NCBI GenBank assembly: GCA_004554585.1
Contig: SFLH01000015.1
Location: 1 to 64,000, forward strand
Direction: 5' to 3'
Length of the DNA: 64,000 bases
Source of the DNA: Clostridiales bacterium
GTDB lineage: Bacteria; Bacillota; Clostridia; Oscillospirales; Oscillospiraceae
Part shown: in pieces, positions 55,452-63,770 of the stretch
How the letters are laid out: every line of letters starts with the position of its first letter
Position numbering within the stretch: position 1 is the first letter of the stretch
Program-made: the position numbers and the translations under genes
Notes under the pieces: generated by a model
Told to the model about the DNA's origin: nothing
What the model saw: only the letters and a program-made list of their open reading frames with translations
Databases searched by the model: none

Positions 55452-55492
55452 GTGTTCCGTGTCTCTGCCTTCCGGGGGCCTGCCCTTTGGGC

Positions 55493-56500
55493 TCACCGAT
55501 GATCCACTTGGTACATATACTCCAGCAGATCCACCGTCTTGGCCGAGTAGCCCATCTCGTTGTCGTACCAGGCCACCACCTTCACGAAGTGGTCGTTGAG
55601 GGAGATGCCCGCCTTGGCGTCGAAGATGGCGATGTGGTGGTCGCCCAGGAAGTCGCTGGAGACCACGTCCTCGTCGGTGTAGTCCAGGATGCCCTTCATG
55701 GGGCCCTGGGCGGCGGCCTTCATGGCCGCGCAGATCTGGTCGTAGGTGGCCGGAGTCTCCAGCTCGGCGGTCAGGTCCACCACGGAGACGTCCAGGGTGG
55801 GCACCCGCAGGGACATGCCCGTGAGCTTGCCCGACAGGGCGGGGATGACCTTGCCCACGGCCTTGGCTGCGCCGGTGGAGGAGGGGATGATGTTCCCCGA
55901 GGCCGCCCGGCCGCCCCGCCAGTCCTTCTTGGAGGTGCCGTCCACGGTCTTCTGGCTGCCGGTGATGGAGTGGACGGTGGTCATCAGGCCCTCTTTGATG
56001 CCAAAGGTGTCGTGGAGGACCTTGGCCACGGGGGCCAGGCAGTTGGTGGTGCAGGAGGCGTTGGAAACGAAGTCCATGCTCTTGTCATAGGATGTGTTGT
56101 TCACGCCCATGACGAACATGGGGGTGTCATCCTTGGAGGGGGCGGTGAGCAGGACCTTCTTGGCGCCGCTGTCCAGGTGGCCCTTCATCTTCGCCGCGGT
56201 GGTGAACTTGCCGGTGCTCTCCACGATGTACTCAGCGCCCACAGACCCCCAGGGGATCTCGTGGGGCTCCTCGCAGTGGAAGACGCGGATGCGGCGGCCG
56301 TTGACGATCAGGTCGTCTCCCTCCCAGGAGACCTCCCCCTGGAAGCGGCCGTGTACGCTGTCATACTTGAGCAGATAGGCCATGTAATCCGGGGTCTGGC
56401 TGTGACTGTTGATGCCCACGAACTCGATGTCCGGACGCTCTGCGCCCAGACGCAGGACCAAGCGGCCGATGCGGCCAAACCCGTTGATGCCGACTTTCAT
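55493..56500 (-). CDS. gap: Glyceraldehyde-3-phosphate dehydrogenase
   Basis: A 335-residue glycolytic enzyme. The Rossmann start is KVGINGFGRIGRL, catalytic Cys150 in SNASCTTNC, later DGTSKKDWRGGRAAS and the C-terminal WYDNEMGYSAK. Start 56500 is the usual MKVGING; ATG 56506 two codons earlier is equally possible. At the position where NAD-specific enzymes have Asp (AVND), this protein reads GINSHS, so cofactor use may differ. It is monocistronic with its own promoter. Confidence 0.95.
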   Translation of the reverse strand: MKVGINGFGRIGRLVLRLGAERPDIEFVGINSHSQTPDYMAYLLKYDSVHGRFQGEVSWEGDDLIVNGRRIRVFHCEEPHEIPWGSVGAEYIVESTGKFTTAAKMKGHLDSGAKKVLLTAPSKDDTPMFVMGVNNTSYDKSMDFVSNASCTTNCLAPVAKVLHDTFGIKEGLMTTVHSITGSQKTVDGTSKKDWRGGRAASGNIIPSSTGAAKAVGKVIPALSGKLTGMSLRVPTLDVSVVDLTAELETPATYDQICAAMKAAAQGPMKGILDYTDEDVVSSDFLGDHHIAIFDAKAGISLNDHFVKVVAWYDNEMGYSAKTVDLLEYMYQVDHR

Positions 56501-56578
56501 ACCCATTTCACCAAAATCCTTTCGCATGATACTGTATGGTTCTCTTTTTCGCTGAAACCCTCAGCACAGGTATTTTAC

Positions 56579-56584
56579 ATTATA
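56579..56584 (-). promoter_or_regulatory. -10 box (TATAAT) of gap
   Basis: Minus-strand GGAGTATAATG, about 80 bases upstream of gap. A matching -35 is not clear. Confidence 0.5.
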
Positions 56585-56669
56585 CTCCATATTTGTCCCA
56601 GATGGAAGGGCTGATTTTCAGCAATTCCCCCATTTCCCCCAGGCAAGGCCCTCTTTTTCGACAAAATTC

Positions 56670-56698
56670 TTGTCTTCCCTGGCAGGATTTGCTAAACT
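56670..56698 (+). promoter_or_regulatory. Sigma-A promoter for the sensor-ATPase gene
   Basis: TTGTCT, 17 bases, TAAACT, 62 bases upstream of the start codon at 56760. Confidence 0.65.
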
Positions 56699-56759
56699 GG
56701 ACCTGTAACTTTATGCCTCCGCCGGGCATCCTAATTCCATTTCCCAAGGAGTTGACCCT

Positions 56760-57830
56760 ATGGACCCTATGACTTCCCACCTGGACCGCCAATTCGGCAG
56801 TTTTCCTGAGCCTGTGCTCCTCCTGTCCGGCGGCCAGGCAGTCTATTCCAACGAACCCGGCCAGCAGCTGCTGGAGCAGCCGGACTTCCCCACCGACCTG
56901 CTGCTGGCTCTGGCCGAGCACCCCGGCGACGCCATGGAGGTCTCCCTGGGGGAGCATTCCTACCGGGTGACCGTCTCCCCCCTGGAGGTCGGCGAGCTGC
57001 TGGTGCTGCGCCCCCTGGCCCCGCCTCAGGAGAAGAAGCACCCCTTCTCCAACGCCGTCTACCGCATGCGGGAGTGCCTGTCCAACTTCTCCGCCGTCCA
57101 ATGGCGCATGAAGCGGGTGCTGGAGGAGCACCAGCTGCTGGACGGCTTTTCCCAGGACTTGGCCAACCAGAGCCGCCTGATCTTTCAAATGCTCCGCCTG
57201 ACCCGCCAGGCAGAACTGACCCAGGAGCTGGACGAGAAGACCTTCCCCCGGGAGGAGGGCTTTGACCTGGCCATGGTCTGCCAGGGCATGGCCGACGAGG
57301 CCACCTGGCTGGCCGACCTGGCCGGGGTGCGCTTCGGCTATGCCAGCAACGTGGACCACCTGGCCTTCCAGGGCAGCAAGTCCCTGCTGACCCAGATGCT
57401 CCTGGCCCTGGTGTCCAACGGGGTCCGGGCCGCCGGCAAGGAGGGCACCGTGGAAATGAAGCTCCACGCCGAGCACGGCCGGTGCGTCATCTCCGTGCGG
57501 GACAGCGGCATGGGCATCCCCGAGGACCGCATGGCCACCCTCTTCTCCGGCGACGCTCCGGAGGAGGTCCCCCGGCCCGGGGAGGGCTCCGGCCTGGGGC
57601 TGTACAACGCCCAGCGGATCGTGGCCCTCCACGGCGGCGTGCTGGTGGCCCAGAGCGGCCAGAACGGCGGGGCCTGCCTGGTGGCCTCCCTGCCCATCGT
57701 CCCCCCCACCAGCGTGCCCGCCCGGAACAACCCCGGCTACGACAACCTGGGGGGCTTTTCCCCGGTGCTCATTGAGCTCAGCGACGTGCTGCCCTGGCAG
57801 GCCTTCGTGCCGGGCAAGGCCGAGGAATGA
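56760..57830 (+). CDS. Orphan sensor protein with HATPase_c domain
   Basis: A 356-residue soluble protein. The N-terminal 75 residues look PAS-like (FPEPVLLLSGGQAVYSNEPG). A helical segment near 100-155 occupies the HisKA place but reads FSQDLANQSRLI with no histidine, and no HExxP motif. The ATPase domain (about 205-320) has the N box QMLLALVSNGVRAA, RDSGMGIPEDRMATLF and GEGSGLGLYNAQRI. No response regulator lies nearby. It may be a kinase-like ATPase that does not autophosphorylate on His. AAGGAG precedes ATG. Confidence 0.8.
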   Translation: MDPMTSHLDRQFGSFPEPVLLLSGGQAVYSNEPGQQLLEQPDFPTDLLLALAEHPGDAMEVSLGEHSYRVTVSPLEVGELLVLRPLAPPQEKKHPFSNAVYRMRECLSNFSAVQWRMKRVLEEHQLLDGFSQDLANQSRLIFQMLRLTRQAELTQELDEKTFPREEGFDLAMVCQGMADEATWLADLAGVRFGYASNVDHLAFQGSKSLLTQMLLALVSNGVRAAGKEGTVEMKLHAEHGRCVISVRDSGMGIPEDRMATLFSGDAPEEVPRPGEGSGLGLYNAQRIVALHGGVLVAQSGQNGGACLVASLPIVPPTSVPARNNPGYDNLGGFSPVLIELSDVLPWQAFVPGKAEE

Positions 57831-57843
57831 TCTCGCTCACGGG

Positions 57844-57876
57844 AAGATCGTCCGTTTTTGGCGGACGATCTTTTTC
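57844..57876 (+). terminator. Rho-independent terminator
   Basis: A perfect 11-bp stem AAGATCGTCCG / CGGACGATCTT, 7-nt loop, T run after it. Confidence 0.85.
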
Positions 57877-57899
57877 CCTTTCCCCGGGGGCGGCGGGGG

Positions 57900-57928
57900 T
57901 TGTTTTCTCCGGCGGCATCCCGTATAAT
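57900..57928 (+). promoter_or_regulatory. Sigma-A promoter of the RCC1-repeat gene
   Basis: TTGTTT, 17 bases, TATAAT, 44 bases before the start codon. Confidence 0.75.
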
Positions 57929-57972
57929 GAAACACAACAGCATCCAGGAAAACCAAGGCAGGAGGAATGACC

Positions 57973-58962
57973 ATGGCCAAATGCAGAGCGTGCGGCGTGG
58001 AGCTGCGCCAGGGGGCGCGGTTTTGCGATATGTGCGGGGAAAAAGTGAACAAGATCTGCCCCAGCTGCGGGGAGATCCTCCGGGACAAGGCAAAATTCTG
58101 CGACCTGTGCGGGGCAAAACTCCCCCTGGAACAGGTGGTCTCCCGGCCTGAGGCCCAGGGCCAAGTCTGCGCCGGCCGGCTGCACACCGTGGCCCTGAAG
58201 ACCGACGGCACCGTCCTGGCCGCCGGAGACAATCAGTTCGGCCAGTGCGACGTGGACGGCTGGACGGACATGGTCACCATCGCCGCCGGAAAATACCACA
58301 CCGTGGGGGTCCGCCAGGACGGCACCGTGGCCGCCGCCGGGGACAACTCCTACGGCCAGTGTGACGTGGACAGCTGGACGGACATCGTGGCCGTGGCCGC
58401 TGGGGACAGCCACACCGTGGGCCTGCGCACCGACGGCACCGTGGTGGCCGCCGGGCGGGAGTCCTCCTCGGGCAAGTGCAGCGTGGGCGGCTGGAAGAAC
58501 ATCGTGGCTGTGGCCGCTGGCATGGACCACACCCTGGGCCTGTGCCGGGACGGCACCATGGTGGCCACCGGGGACAATCTCTTCGGCTCCTGCAACGTCG
58601 GCGCCTGGAGCGCCGTGGCCGCCATCGCCGCCAGCCACATCCACACCATCGGCGTGCGGACCGACGGCCGCCTGCTGGAGGCCGACGGCTTTGCCGCCCC
58701 GGGGGTGCTGGATTGGACGGACATCGCCACCGTGGCCATCAGCCCCTTCCACACCGTGGGGGTGAAGACCGACGGCACCGTGGTGGCCTCGGGAGACATC
58801 CAATACGGCCAGTGCCAGGTGGCGGACTGGACGGACATCCGCGCCGCCGCCGCCGGGGAGCGCCACACGGTGGGCCTGCGGGCCGACGGCACCGTGGTGG
58901 CCATCGGGGACAACGCGGCCGGCCAGTGCGACGTGGACGACTGGAAACTCTGGCAGGCGTGA
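57973..58962 (+). CDS. Zinc-ribbon protein with seven RCC1-like repeats
   Basis: A 329-residue protein. Two zinc ribbons (about 3-50) carry paired Cys-x2-Cys motifs: CRACG, CDMCG, CPSCG, CDLCG. Residues 60-327 hold seven repeats of about 39 residues built on HTVGLxxDGTVVAAGDNxxGQCDV and WTDIVAVAAG (partial outlines), the bacterial RCC1/beta-propeller pattern. The fifth repeat is degenerate (RLLEAD). A seven-blade propeller is likely. No signal peptide, so it is probably cytoplasmic. Function unknown; the ribbons suggest nucleic-acid or protein contact. ATG 57973 has GGAGGA upstream. Confidence 0.85.
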   Translation: MAKCRACGVELRQGARFCDMCGEKVNKICPSCGEILRDKAKFCDLCGAKLPLEQVVSRPEAQGQVCAGRLHTVALKTDGTVLAAGDNQFGQCDVDGWTDMVTIAAGKYHTVGVRQDGTVAAAGDNSYGQCDVDSWTDIVAVAAGDSHTVGLRTDGTVVAAGRESSSGKCSVGGWKNIVAVAAGMDHTLGLCRDGTMVATGDNLFGSCNVGAWSAVAAIAASHIHTIGVRTDGRLLEADGFAAPGVLDWTDIATVAISPFHTVGVKTDGTVVASGDIQYGQCQVADWTDIRAAAAGERHTVGLRADGTVVAIGDNAAGQCDVDDWKLWQA

Positions 58963-58990
58963 CCATCCCCCCTTCGGCAAACCTTCCCAC

Positions 58991-59026
58991 AGACCCATGA
59001 CCGCCGGTCATGGGTCTGTTTTTTCC
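58991..59026 (+). terminator. Rho-independent terminator
   Basis: A perfect 13-bp stem CAGACCCATGACC / GGTCATGGGTCTG, GCC loop, then TTTTTT. Confidence 0.9.
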
Positions 59027-59040
59027 CGCCGGCGGGCCCC

Positions 59041-59068
59041 TTGCAATTTCCCCGGAAAGGGGTATACT
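59041..59068 (+). promoter_or_regulatory. Sigma-A promoter of the EamA/acyltransferase/CoA-transferase operon
   Basis: TTGCAA, 16 bases, TATACT, about 50 bases before the EamA start. Confidence 0.7.
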
Positions 59069-59117
59069 ATACGAGATAAGAGAGGCACTGCGGCGCGCAC
59101 GAAGGGGAGGGCTCGGC

Positions 59118-60113
59118 ATGAAAGGGGAATTCTGGCTTGGCTGCCTGTACATTGCTCTGGCAGCGGTGATCTTCTCCACCATGGAGGTCCTGCTCAAGCT
59201 CCCCGCCGTGGCGGGGGCCTTTCACCCCATGCAGATCACCATGGAGCGCTTCCTGGTGGGCGGCCTGTGCCTGCTGCCCCTGGCCCTGCGGGCCCTGAAA
59301 AAATTGGGCCGGCGGCTGACCCGGCGGGACCTGGCCTTCTTCGCCCTCACCGGCTTTCTGAACATCCCCCTGGGCATGGTCCTGTATCAGCTGGCCATCA
59401 CCCACGGCCAGGCCAACGTGGTGGCCGTCATCTTCTCCGGCAACCCCATTTTCGTCACCCTCCTGGCCTTCCTCATGCTCAGCGAGGACATCCACTGGAA
59501 CAACCTGGCCGCCCTGGGGGCAGAGGTGCTGGGCATCCTGGCCATCGTGGACCCCTGGGGAAACCAGGAGATCAGCGCTGCCTGCGTGATCCTGTCCATC
59601 CTGGCCGCCCTCTTCTTCTCCCTGTACGCCGTGCTGGGAAAAAAGAAGACCGCCAAGGTGGGCAGCATCGTGGTCACCTGCTTCTCCTTCCTGCTGGGGG
59701 CGGGGGAGCTCTTTTTGCTGCTCCTGCTGGGCCACACCGGCCTGGGGGCCGCTTTGTACGGGGCGGTGGGGCTGGACGTCTTCTGTGACGTGCCCTTCCT
59801 GCAGGGTCTCTCTGCCACCACCCTGCCCTACTTCCTCTTCATCGGCGTGGTCAACTGCGCCGCCGGCTACGTCTTTCACATGCTGGCCATCGAGAAGACC
59901 AGCGCCACCCACGGCAGCCTGGTCTTTTTCTTCAAGCCCATTCTGGCCCCCCTCTTCGCCCTGGCGGTGCTGGGGGAGGCCATCACCCGGCCCATCGCCC
60001 TGGGCATCCTCTTTTTCCTGGCGGGCAGCCTGCTGAGCATCCTGCCGGAGATCCTGCGGGAGCGGCGGGCAAAAGGGGCGGCACTCACCGAAACAGAAGG
60101 GACGAGATCATAA
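59118..60113 (+). CDS. EamA/DMT-family transporter
   Basis: A 331-residue protein with ten predicted membrane helices in two EamA halves. Features are TMEVLLKLP and PMQITMERFLVGGLCLLPLALR in the first half and GYVFHMLAIEKTSATHGSLVFFFKPILAPLFALAVLGE (outline) in the second. Such proteins mostly export small metabolites. AGGGGAGGG precedes ATG 59118. The acyltransferase gene follows after three bases, so the two are probably linked in function. Confidence 0.88.
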   Translation: MKGEFWLGCLYIALAAVIFSTMEVLLKLPAVAGAFHPMQITMERFLVGGLCLLPLALRALKKLGRRLTRRDLAFFALTGFLNIPLGMVLYQLAITHGQANVVAVIFSGNPIFVTLLAFLMLSEDIHWNNLAALGAEVLGILAIVDPWGNQEISAACVILSILAALFFSLYAVLGKKKTAKVGSIVVTCFSFLLGAGELFLLLLLGHTGLGAALYGAVGLDVFCDVPFLQGLSATTLPYFLFIGVVNCAAGYVFHMLAIEKTSATHGSLVFFFKPILAPLFALAVLGEAITRPIALGILFFLAGSLLSILPEILRERRAKGAALTETEGTRS

Positions 60114-60116
60114 CCT

Positions 60117-60776
60117 ATGTTTACCCCCATTGACCTGACCTCCTGGCCCCGCCGGGAGCACTTTCACTACTACCGCAACATCCTCCCCTGCGGCTATTCC
60201 GTCACCGTCCACCTGGACGTGACCCACCTGCGCCAGCTGTGCCGGGAGAAGGGGCTGAAGTTCTACCCCGCCTTCATCTGGTGTGTCTCCCACACCATCC
60301 TGGCCCACCCGGCCTTCCGCATGGGGGTGGACCCGCAGGGAAACCCCGGCACCCACGACGTCCTGCACCCCAACTACACCGTCTTTCACCAGGACGACCA
60401 CACCTTCTCTGACCTGTGGACGGCCCACGACGAGGACTTTTCCGCCTTTTACCAGGCCTTTCTGGCGGACGTGGCCCAGTATGGGGACAACCACGGCATA
60501 AAGGCCAAGCCCGGCCAGCCGGCCAACTTCTACTGCATCTCCTGCGTGCCCTGGCTGGACTTCACCGGCTACGCTTCCTCCGTCTCCGGCGGCCAGCCCA
60601 ACCTCTTCCCGGTGATCACCTATGGCAAGATCACCCAGGCCGGCGGGCGGGAAACCATGCCCCTGGCCATCAACATCTCCCACGCCGCCGCCGACGGCTG
60701 GCACACCGCCCAGTTTGTCCAGGGCCTGCAGGCCCTGCTGGACACTGTGACCTTGGAAGGGAGGGAGAGAGGGTGA
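60117..60776 (+). CDS. Chloramphenicol acetyltransferase-fold acyltransferase
   Basis: A 219-residue CAT-family trimeric acyltransferase. The catalytic motif is H189-AAAD193G in ISHAAADGWH, and the N-terminal REHFHYYR and FYPAFIWCVSHTI are typical. Members use acetyl-CoA or another acyl-CoA; many chromosomal copies have no role in chloramphenicol resistance. Here it sits between an exporter-like gene and a CoA-transferase gene with overlapping start, which suggests a chromosomal acyl-transfer role. Confidence 0.9.
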   Translation: MFTPIDLTSWPRREHFHYYRNILPCGYSVTVHLDVTHLRQLCREKGLKFYPAFIWCVSHTILAHPAFRMGVDPQGNPGTHDVLHPNYTVFHQDDHTFSDLWTAHDEDFSAFYQAFLADVAQYGDNHGIKAKPGQPANFYCISCVPWLDFTGYASSVSGGQPNLFPVITYGKITQAGGRETMPLAINISHAAADGWHTAQFVQGLQALLDTVTLEGRERG

Positions 60777-62095
60777 CCCCTCAGCGCCAGAGAGAATTTC
60801 AGGACAAGACCATCACCGCCCAAGAAGCCGCCGCCCTGGTCCACAGCGGCCAGAGCGTGTACATCGGCTGCTGCACCAGCTACGCCCGGGCCATCGCCGA
60901 CGCCATCGCCGCCCGGTCGGAGGAGCTGGAGGACATCACCATCGGCTGCTCCAACATCATCCCCCCCATGACCTTTCTCGACTGCGCCAACCCCGACGCC
61001 TTCCGCATCTCCACCTATTTCATGGGCTACGAGGAGCGCCGGGCCTGGAAGGCCGGCCGGGCAGACTTCACCTCCGTCCACCTGGGCCAGGTGGACCAGT
61101 GGTGCCGGGAGACCTTTCACCCGGACATCGCCTTTCTGGACGTCTCCCTGCCCGACGAGAACGGCTACATGAGCCTGGGGGCCTCGGGCTGCTGCATGCA
61201 CCCCTTTATCATGGAGGAGACCGACAACATCATCCTGCAGATCAACCGCTGCTCCCCCTTCGTCACCGGCGACCGCACCCAGATCCACATCTCCCAGGCC
61301 AAGCACGTGGTGTGGGCGGACGTGCCCAAGGAGACCGTCCCCGGCGGCCCCATGGAGGAGGACCCGGAGACCGAGGCCATGTCCCGCTTCCTGCTGGACC
61401 AGATCCCCGACGGGGCCTGCCTGCAGCTGGGCATCGGCGGGGTGGCCAACGCCGTGGGCTACGGCCTGATGTCCAAGAACGACCTGGGCTGCCACACGGA
61501 GATGATGTCCGACTCCTTCATGGCCCTGATGAAGGCCGGGGTCATCAACAACAGCCGGCCCAAGTTCATCCCCGGCCGGTCGGTGGTGGGCTTCGCCTTT
61601 GGCTCTCAGGCCCTGTACGAGTTTTTGGACCACAACGAGAACATGTTCTTCGGCCCCTTCCCGGTGGTGAATAACCCGGCCAACATTGCCAAGAATGACA
61701 ATATGATCTCCATCAACACCGCCATGTCCATCGACCTCTTCGGCCAGGTGGCCGCCGAGGGAATGGGCCTGAACCAGTTCAGCGGCACCGGCGGCCAGGG
61801 GGACTACGTCCGGGGGGCCCAGCTGGCCAAGGGGGGCAAGTCTTTCCTGGCCTTCAAGTCCACCCTGGGCACCAACGACGACGGCTCCCCCAAAAGCCGC
61901 ATCGTGCCCTACTTCCCCCCGGCCACCATCGTCACCACCCCCCGCTCGGACGTGCAGTACGTGGTGACGGAATACGGCATGGTAAACCTGAAGGTCCTCA
62001 CCATGGCCGACCGGGCCCGGGCCCTGATCGACCTGGCCCACCCGGACTGCCGGCCGGAGCTGACCGCCCAGGCCAAAAAAATGGGCCTGTTTTAA
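60773..62095 (+). CDS. Acetyl-CoA hydrolase/transferase-family CoA-transferase
   Basis: A 440-residue paralogue of the AbfT enzyme in this window. The CoA-accepting glutamate is E243 in GCHTEMMSDS, with SGTGGQGDYVRGAQLAKGG and the C-terminal VTEYGMVNL. It is probably a butyryl-CoA:acetate or 4-hydroxybutyrate CoA-transferase, but the exact acid is not visible. GTG 60773 overlaps the acyltransferase stop by four bases and has GGGAGGGAGAG upstream. Confidence 0.9.
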   Translation: MTPQRQREFQDKTITAQEAAALVHSGQSVYIGCCTSYARAIADAIAARSEELEDITIGCSNIIPPMTFLDCANPDAFRISTYFMGYEERRAWKAGRADFTSVHLGQVDQWCRETFHPDIAFLDVSLPDENGYMSLGASGCCMHPFIMEETDNIILQINRCSPFVTGDRTQIHISQAKHVVWADVPKETVPGGPMEEDPETEAMSRFLLDQIPDGACLQLGIGGVANAVGYGLMSKNDLGCHTEMMSDSFMALMKAGVINNSRPKFIPGRSVVGFAFGSQALYEFLDHNENMFFGPFPVVNNPANIAKNDNMISINTAMSIDLFGQVAAEGMGLNQFSGTGGQGDYVRGAQLAKGGKSFLAFKSTLGTNDDGSPKSRIVPYFPPATIVTTPRSDVQYVVTEYGMVNLKVLTMADRARALIDLAHPDCRPELTAQAKKMGLF

Positions 62096-62151
62096 CCTGC
62101 GCAATCCCAAGGATTCTGAATTTCCAAGAACTATCTTTACAGGAGGCTGTC

Positions 62152-62547
62152 ATGAAACTCGCCATCACCTACGACAACGGCCAGGTGTTCCAGCACTTTG
62201 GCAAGACCCAGCAGTTCAAGATCTACGACATCCAGGAGGGCAAAGTGGGCCCCTCCCTGGTCACCGGCACCGGCGGCCAGGGCCACGGCGCCCTGGCCGG
62301 CCTGCTCCGGGCCCTGGGCATCAGCGTGCTCATCTGCGGGGGCATCGGCCCCGGCGCCCAGGAGGCCTTGAAGAGCCTGGACATCACCGTCATCCCCGGC
62401 ATCACCGGGGACGTGGACCAGGCCGCCCAGGACTTTGTGGACGGCAAACTGGTGCCCAACACCGAGGCCCTGTGCAACCACCACCACGACGGCCCCGCCC
62501 ACAGCTGCGGGGACCACGGCTGCGGCCAGCACACCTGCGGCCACTGA
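62152..62547 (+). CDS. NifX/NifB-C-terminal-like protein with Cys/His tail
   Basis: A 131-residue protein of the dinitrogenase iron-molybdenum cofactor-binding fold (about 1-105: AITYDNGQVFQHFGKTQQF, ICGGIGPGAQEAL). The last 25 residues are rich in His and Cys (HHHDG, CGDHGCGQHTCGH) and look like a metal-binding tail. Non-nitrogen-fixing anaerobes carry such proteins for metal-cluster handling. ACAGGAGG precedes the ATG; it follows the CoA-transferase by 56 bases. Confidence 0.88.
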   Translation: MKLAITYDNGQVFQHFGKTQQFKIYDIQEGKVGPSLVTGTGGQGHGALAGLLRALGISVLICGGIGPGAQEALKSLDITVIPGITGDVDQAAQDFVDGKLVPNTEALCNHHHDGPAHSCGDHGCGQHTCGH

Positions 62548-62572
62548 GTCCGCCTCCCCCCCGACAAAACGG

Positions 62573-62611
62573 CCAGCGGCCAGACCTCTCCCGGTCTGGC
62601 CGCTGGTTTTT
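62573..62611. terminator. Bidirectional terminator
   Basis: A perfect 14-bp stem CCAGCGGCCAGACC / GGTCTGGCCGCTGG with TTTTT after and AAAA before. It lies between the NifX-like gene and the convergent integrase. Confidence 0.9.
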
Positions 62612-62612
62612 C

Positions 62613-63770
62613 TCATTTGGCGGGCGGGAACAGGGCTCTGGTCTGGTCGGAGACGGGGTCCTGGGATGGGGCGGCGGGTTTGGGGGCGCTTCTGCGCCCC
62701 TTGGGGTCCAGCTTGGCCATGTTGCTGTGCAGGACCTTCTGGTCCCGGTGGGTGTAGATGTTGGCGGTCACCGAGATGTTGGCGTGGCCCATGAGCTCCT
62801 TGGCCACGTTAATGGGCACCCCCGCTCGCTGCAGGTCGGTGCAGAAGGTGTGGCGCAGGCAGTAGGGGGTCAGGTCGGGGGCGATGGCGTGCTGGACGAT
62901 CTGTCCCTCCCGGACCTTGGCCCCCATGCGCAGGTCCAGGTCCCGGGCAAAGGACTCCCACAGGCGGCGCAGGCTGCTGGCCCCCCGGATCTCCCCAGCG
63001 GGGGTGGGGAAGACGGGGGTCTCCGGGTCCCCCTGGACGGCCAGCAGGCGCTCCCGCAGCTCCCGGCGCATGGGGATGTCCCGGATGCCGGCGAGGGTCT
63101 TGGGGTCCTTGATGACCCGGGTGCCGCTCTCCACGGCCTTGTAGACGTGGATCTCGTTGCGGGCAAAGTCGATGTCCTTCCAGAACAGGGCGGCGGTCTC
63201 CCCGGGCCGCAGGCCGGTATAGAGGATGGTGAGCACCCACAGCCCCGCCGGGTGGGTGGCCGCCAGGGCCAGGATGTGCCGGCGCTCCTCCTTGGTCAGG
63301 GGCCGGCGGGAGCGCTTGACGCTCTCGGGCAGCTGCAGGCCCTCGGCCGGGTCAAAGAGGATCAGCCGGGAGCGCCGGGCCTGGCGGAAGAGCTCCTGCA
63401 GGACCATGCGCAGCTTGGACACGTGGGAGTAGGACCGGCCGGCCTGGGTGTTGAGGATGGTCTGCAGGTGCAGGTCCCGCACATCCTGCAGGGCCATGGT
63501 CCCGATGGCCGGGCCGATGTACCCCTTGTACTTCTCGTCGTACAGGCCCAGGCTCTTCCGGGTCAGGCCCGCCGGGACCTTGTAGGTCTCCTTCCACCGG
63601 TGGAACCACTGGTCCACGGTGGTGTCCCCCCCGGCGGTGAACTCCCCCTGCTGGAGGGAGGCCACCAGCTCGGCCAGCTTGTCGCAGGCCTCCCGCTCGG
63701 TTTTGCCCCGGACTTCGTAGCGCCGGTTCTTCCAGGTGATGGTCTTGCGAATGTAGGTGTATTTTTCCAT
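62613..63770 (-). CDS. Tyrosine recombinase / phage-type integrase
   Basis: A 385-residue integrase. The N-terminus (1-45) is an arm-binding-like segment (ITWKNRRYEVRGKTEREACDKL in outline), the core-binding domain spans about 50-150, and the catalytic domain about 160-345. Catalytic residues are R188 (TGLRPGE), R306-H307 (CLRHTF), H329 (LMGHAN) and nucleophile Y339 (ANIYTH). The usual first His of HxLRH is Tyr303 here. ATG 63770 follows GGAGGTCC. It probably belongs to an integrative element extending to the right; no excisionase or tRNA target is visible in the window. Confidence 0.92.
   Translation of the reverse strand: MEKYTYIRKTITWKNRRYEVRGKTEREACDKLAELVASLQQGEFTAGGDTTVDQWFHRWKETYKVPAGLTRKSLGLYDEKYKGYIGPAIGTMALQDVRDLHLQTILNTQAGRSYSHVSKLRMVLQELFRQARRSRLILFDPAEGLQLPESVKRSRRPLTKEERRHILALAATHPAGLWVLTILYTGLRPGETAALFWKDIDFARNEIHVYKAVESGTRVIKDPKTLAGIRDIPMRRELRERLLAVQGDPETPVFPTPAGEIRGASSLRRLWESFARDLDLRMGAKVREGQIVQHAIAPDLTPYCLRHTFCTDLQRAGVPINVAKELMGHANISVTANIYTHRDQKVLHSNMAKLDPKGRRSAPKPAAPSQDPVSDQTRALFPPAK

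Noticed and set aside
60117..60776. Chloramphenicol resistance gene
   Set aside because: The CAT fold and HxxxDG motif are present, but the gene is embedded in a metabolic operon and shows no resistance-island context; a general acyltransferase is the safer call.
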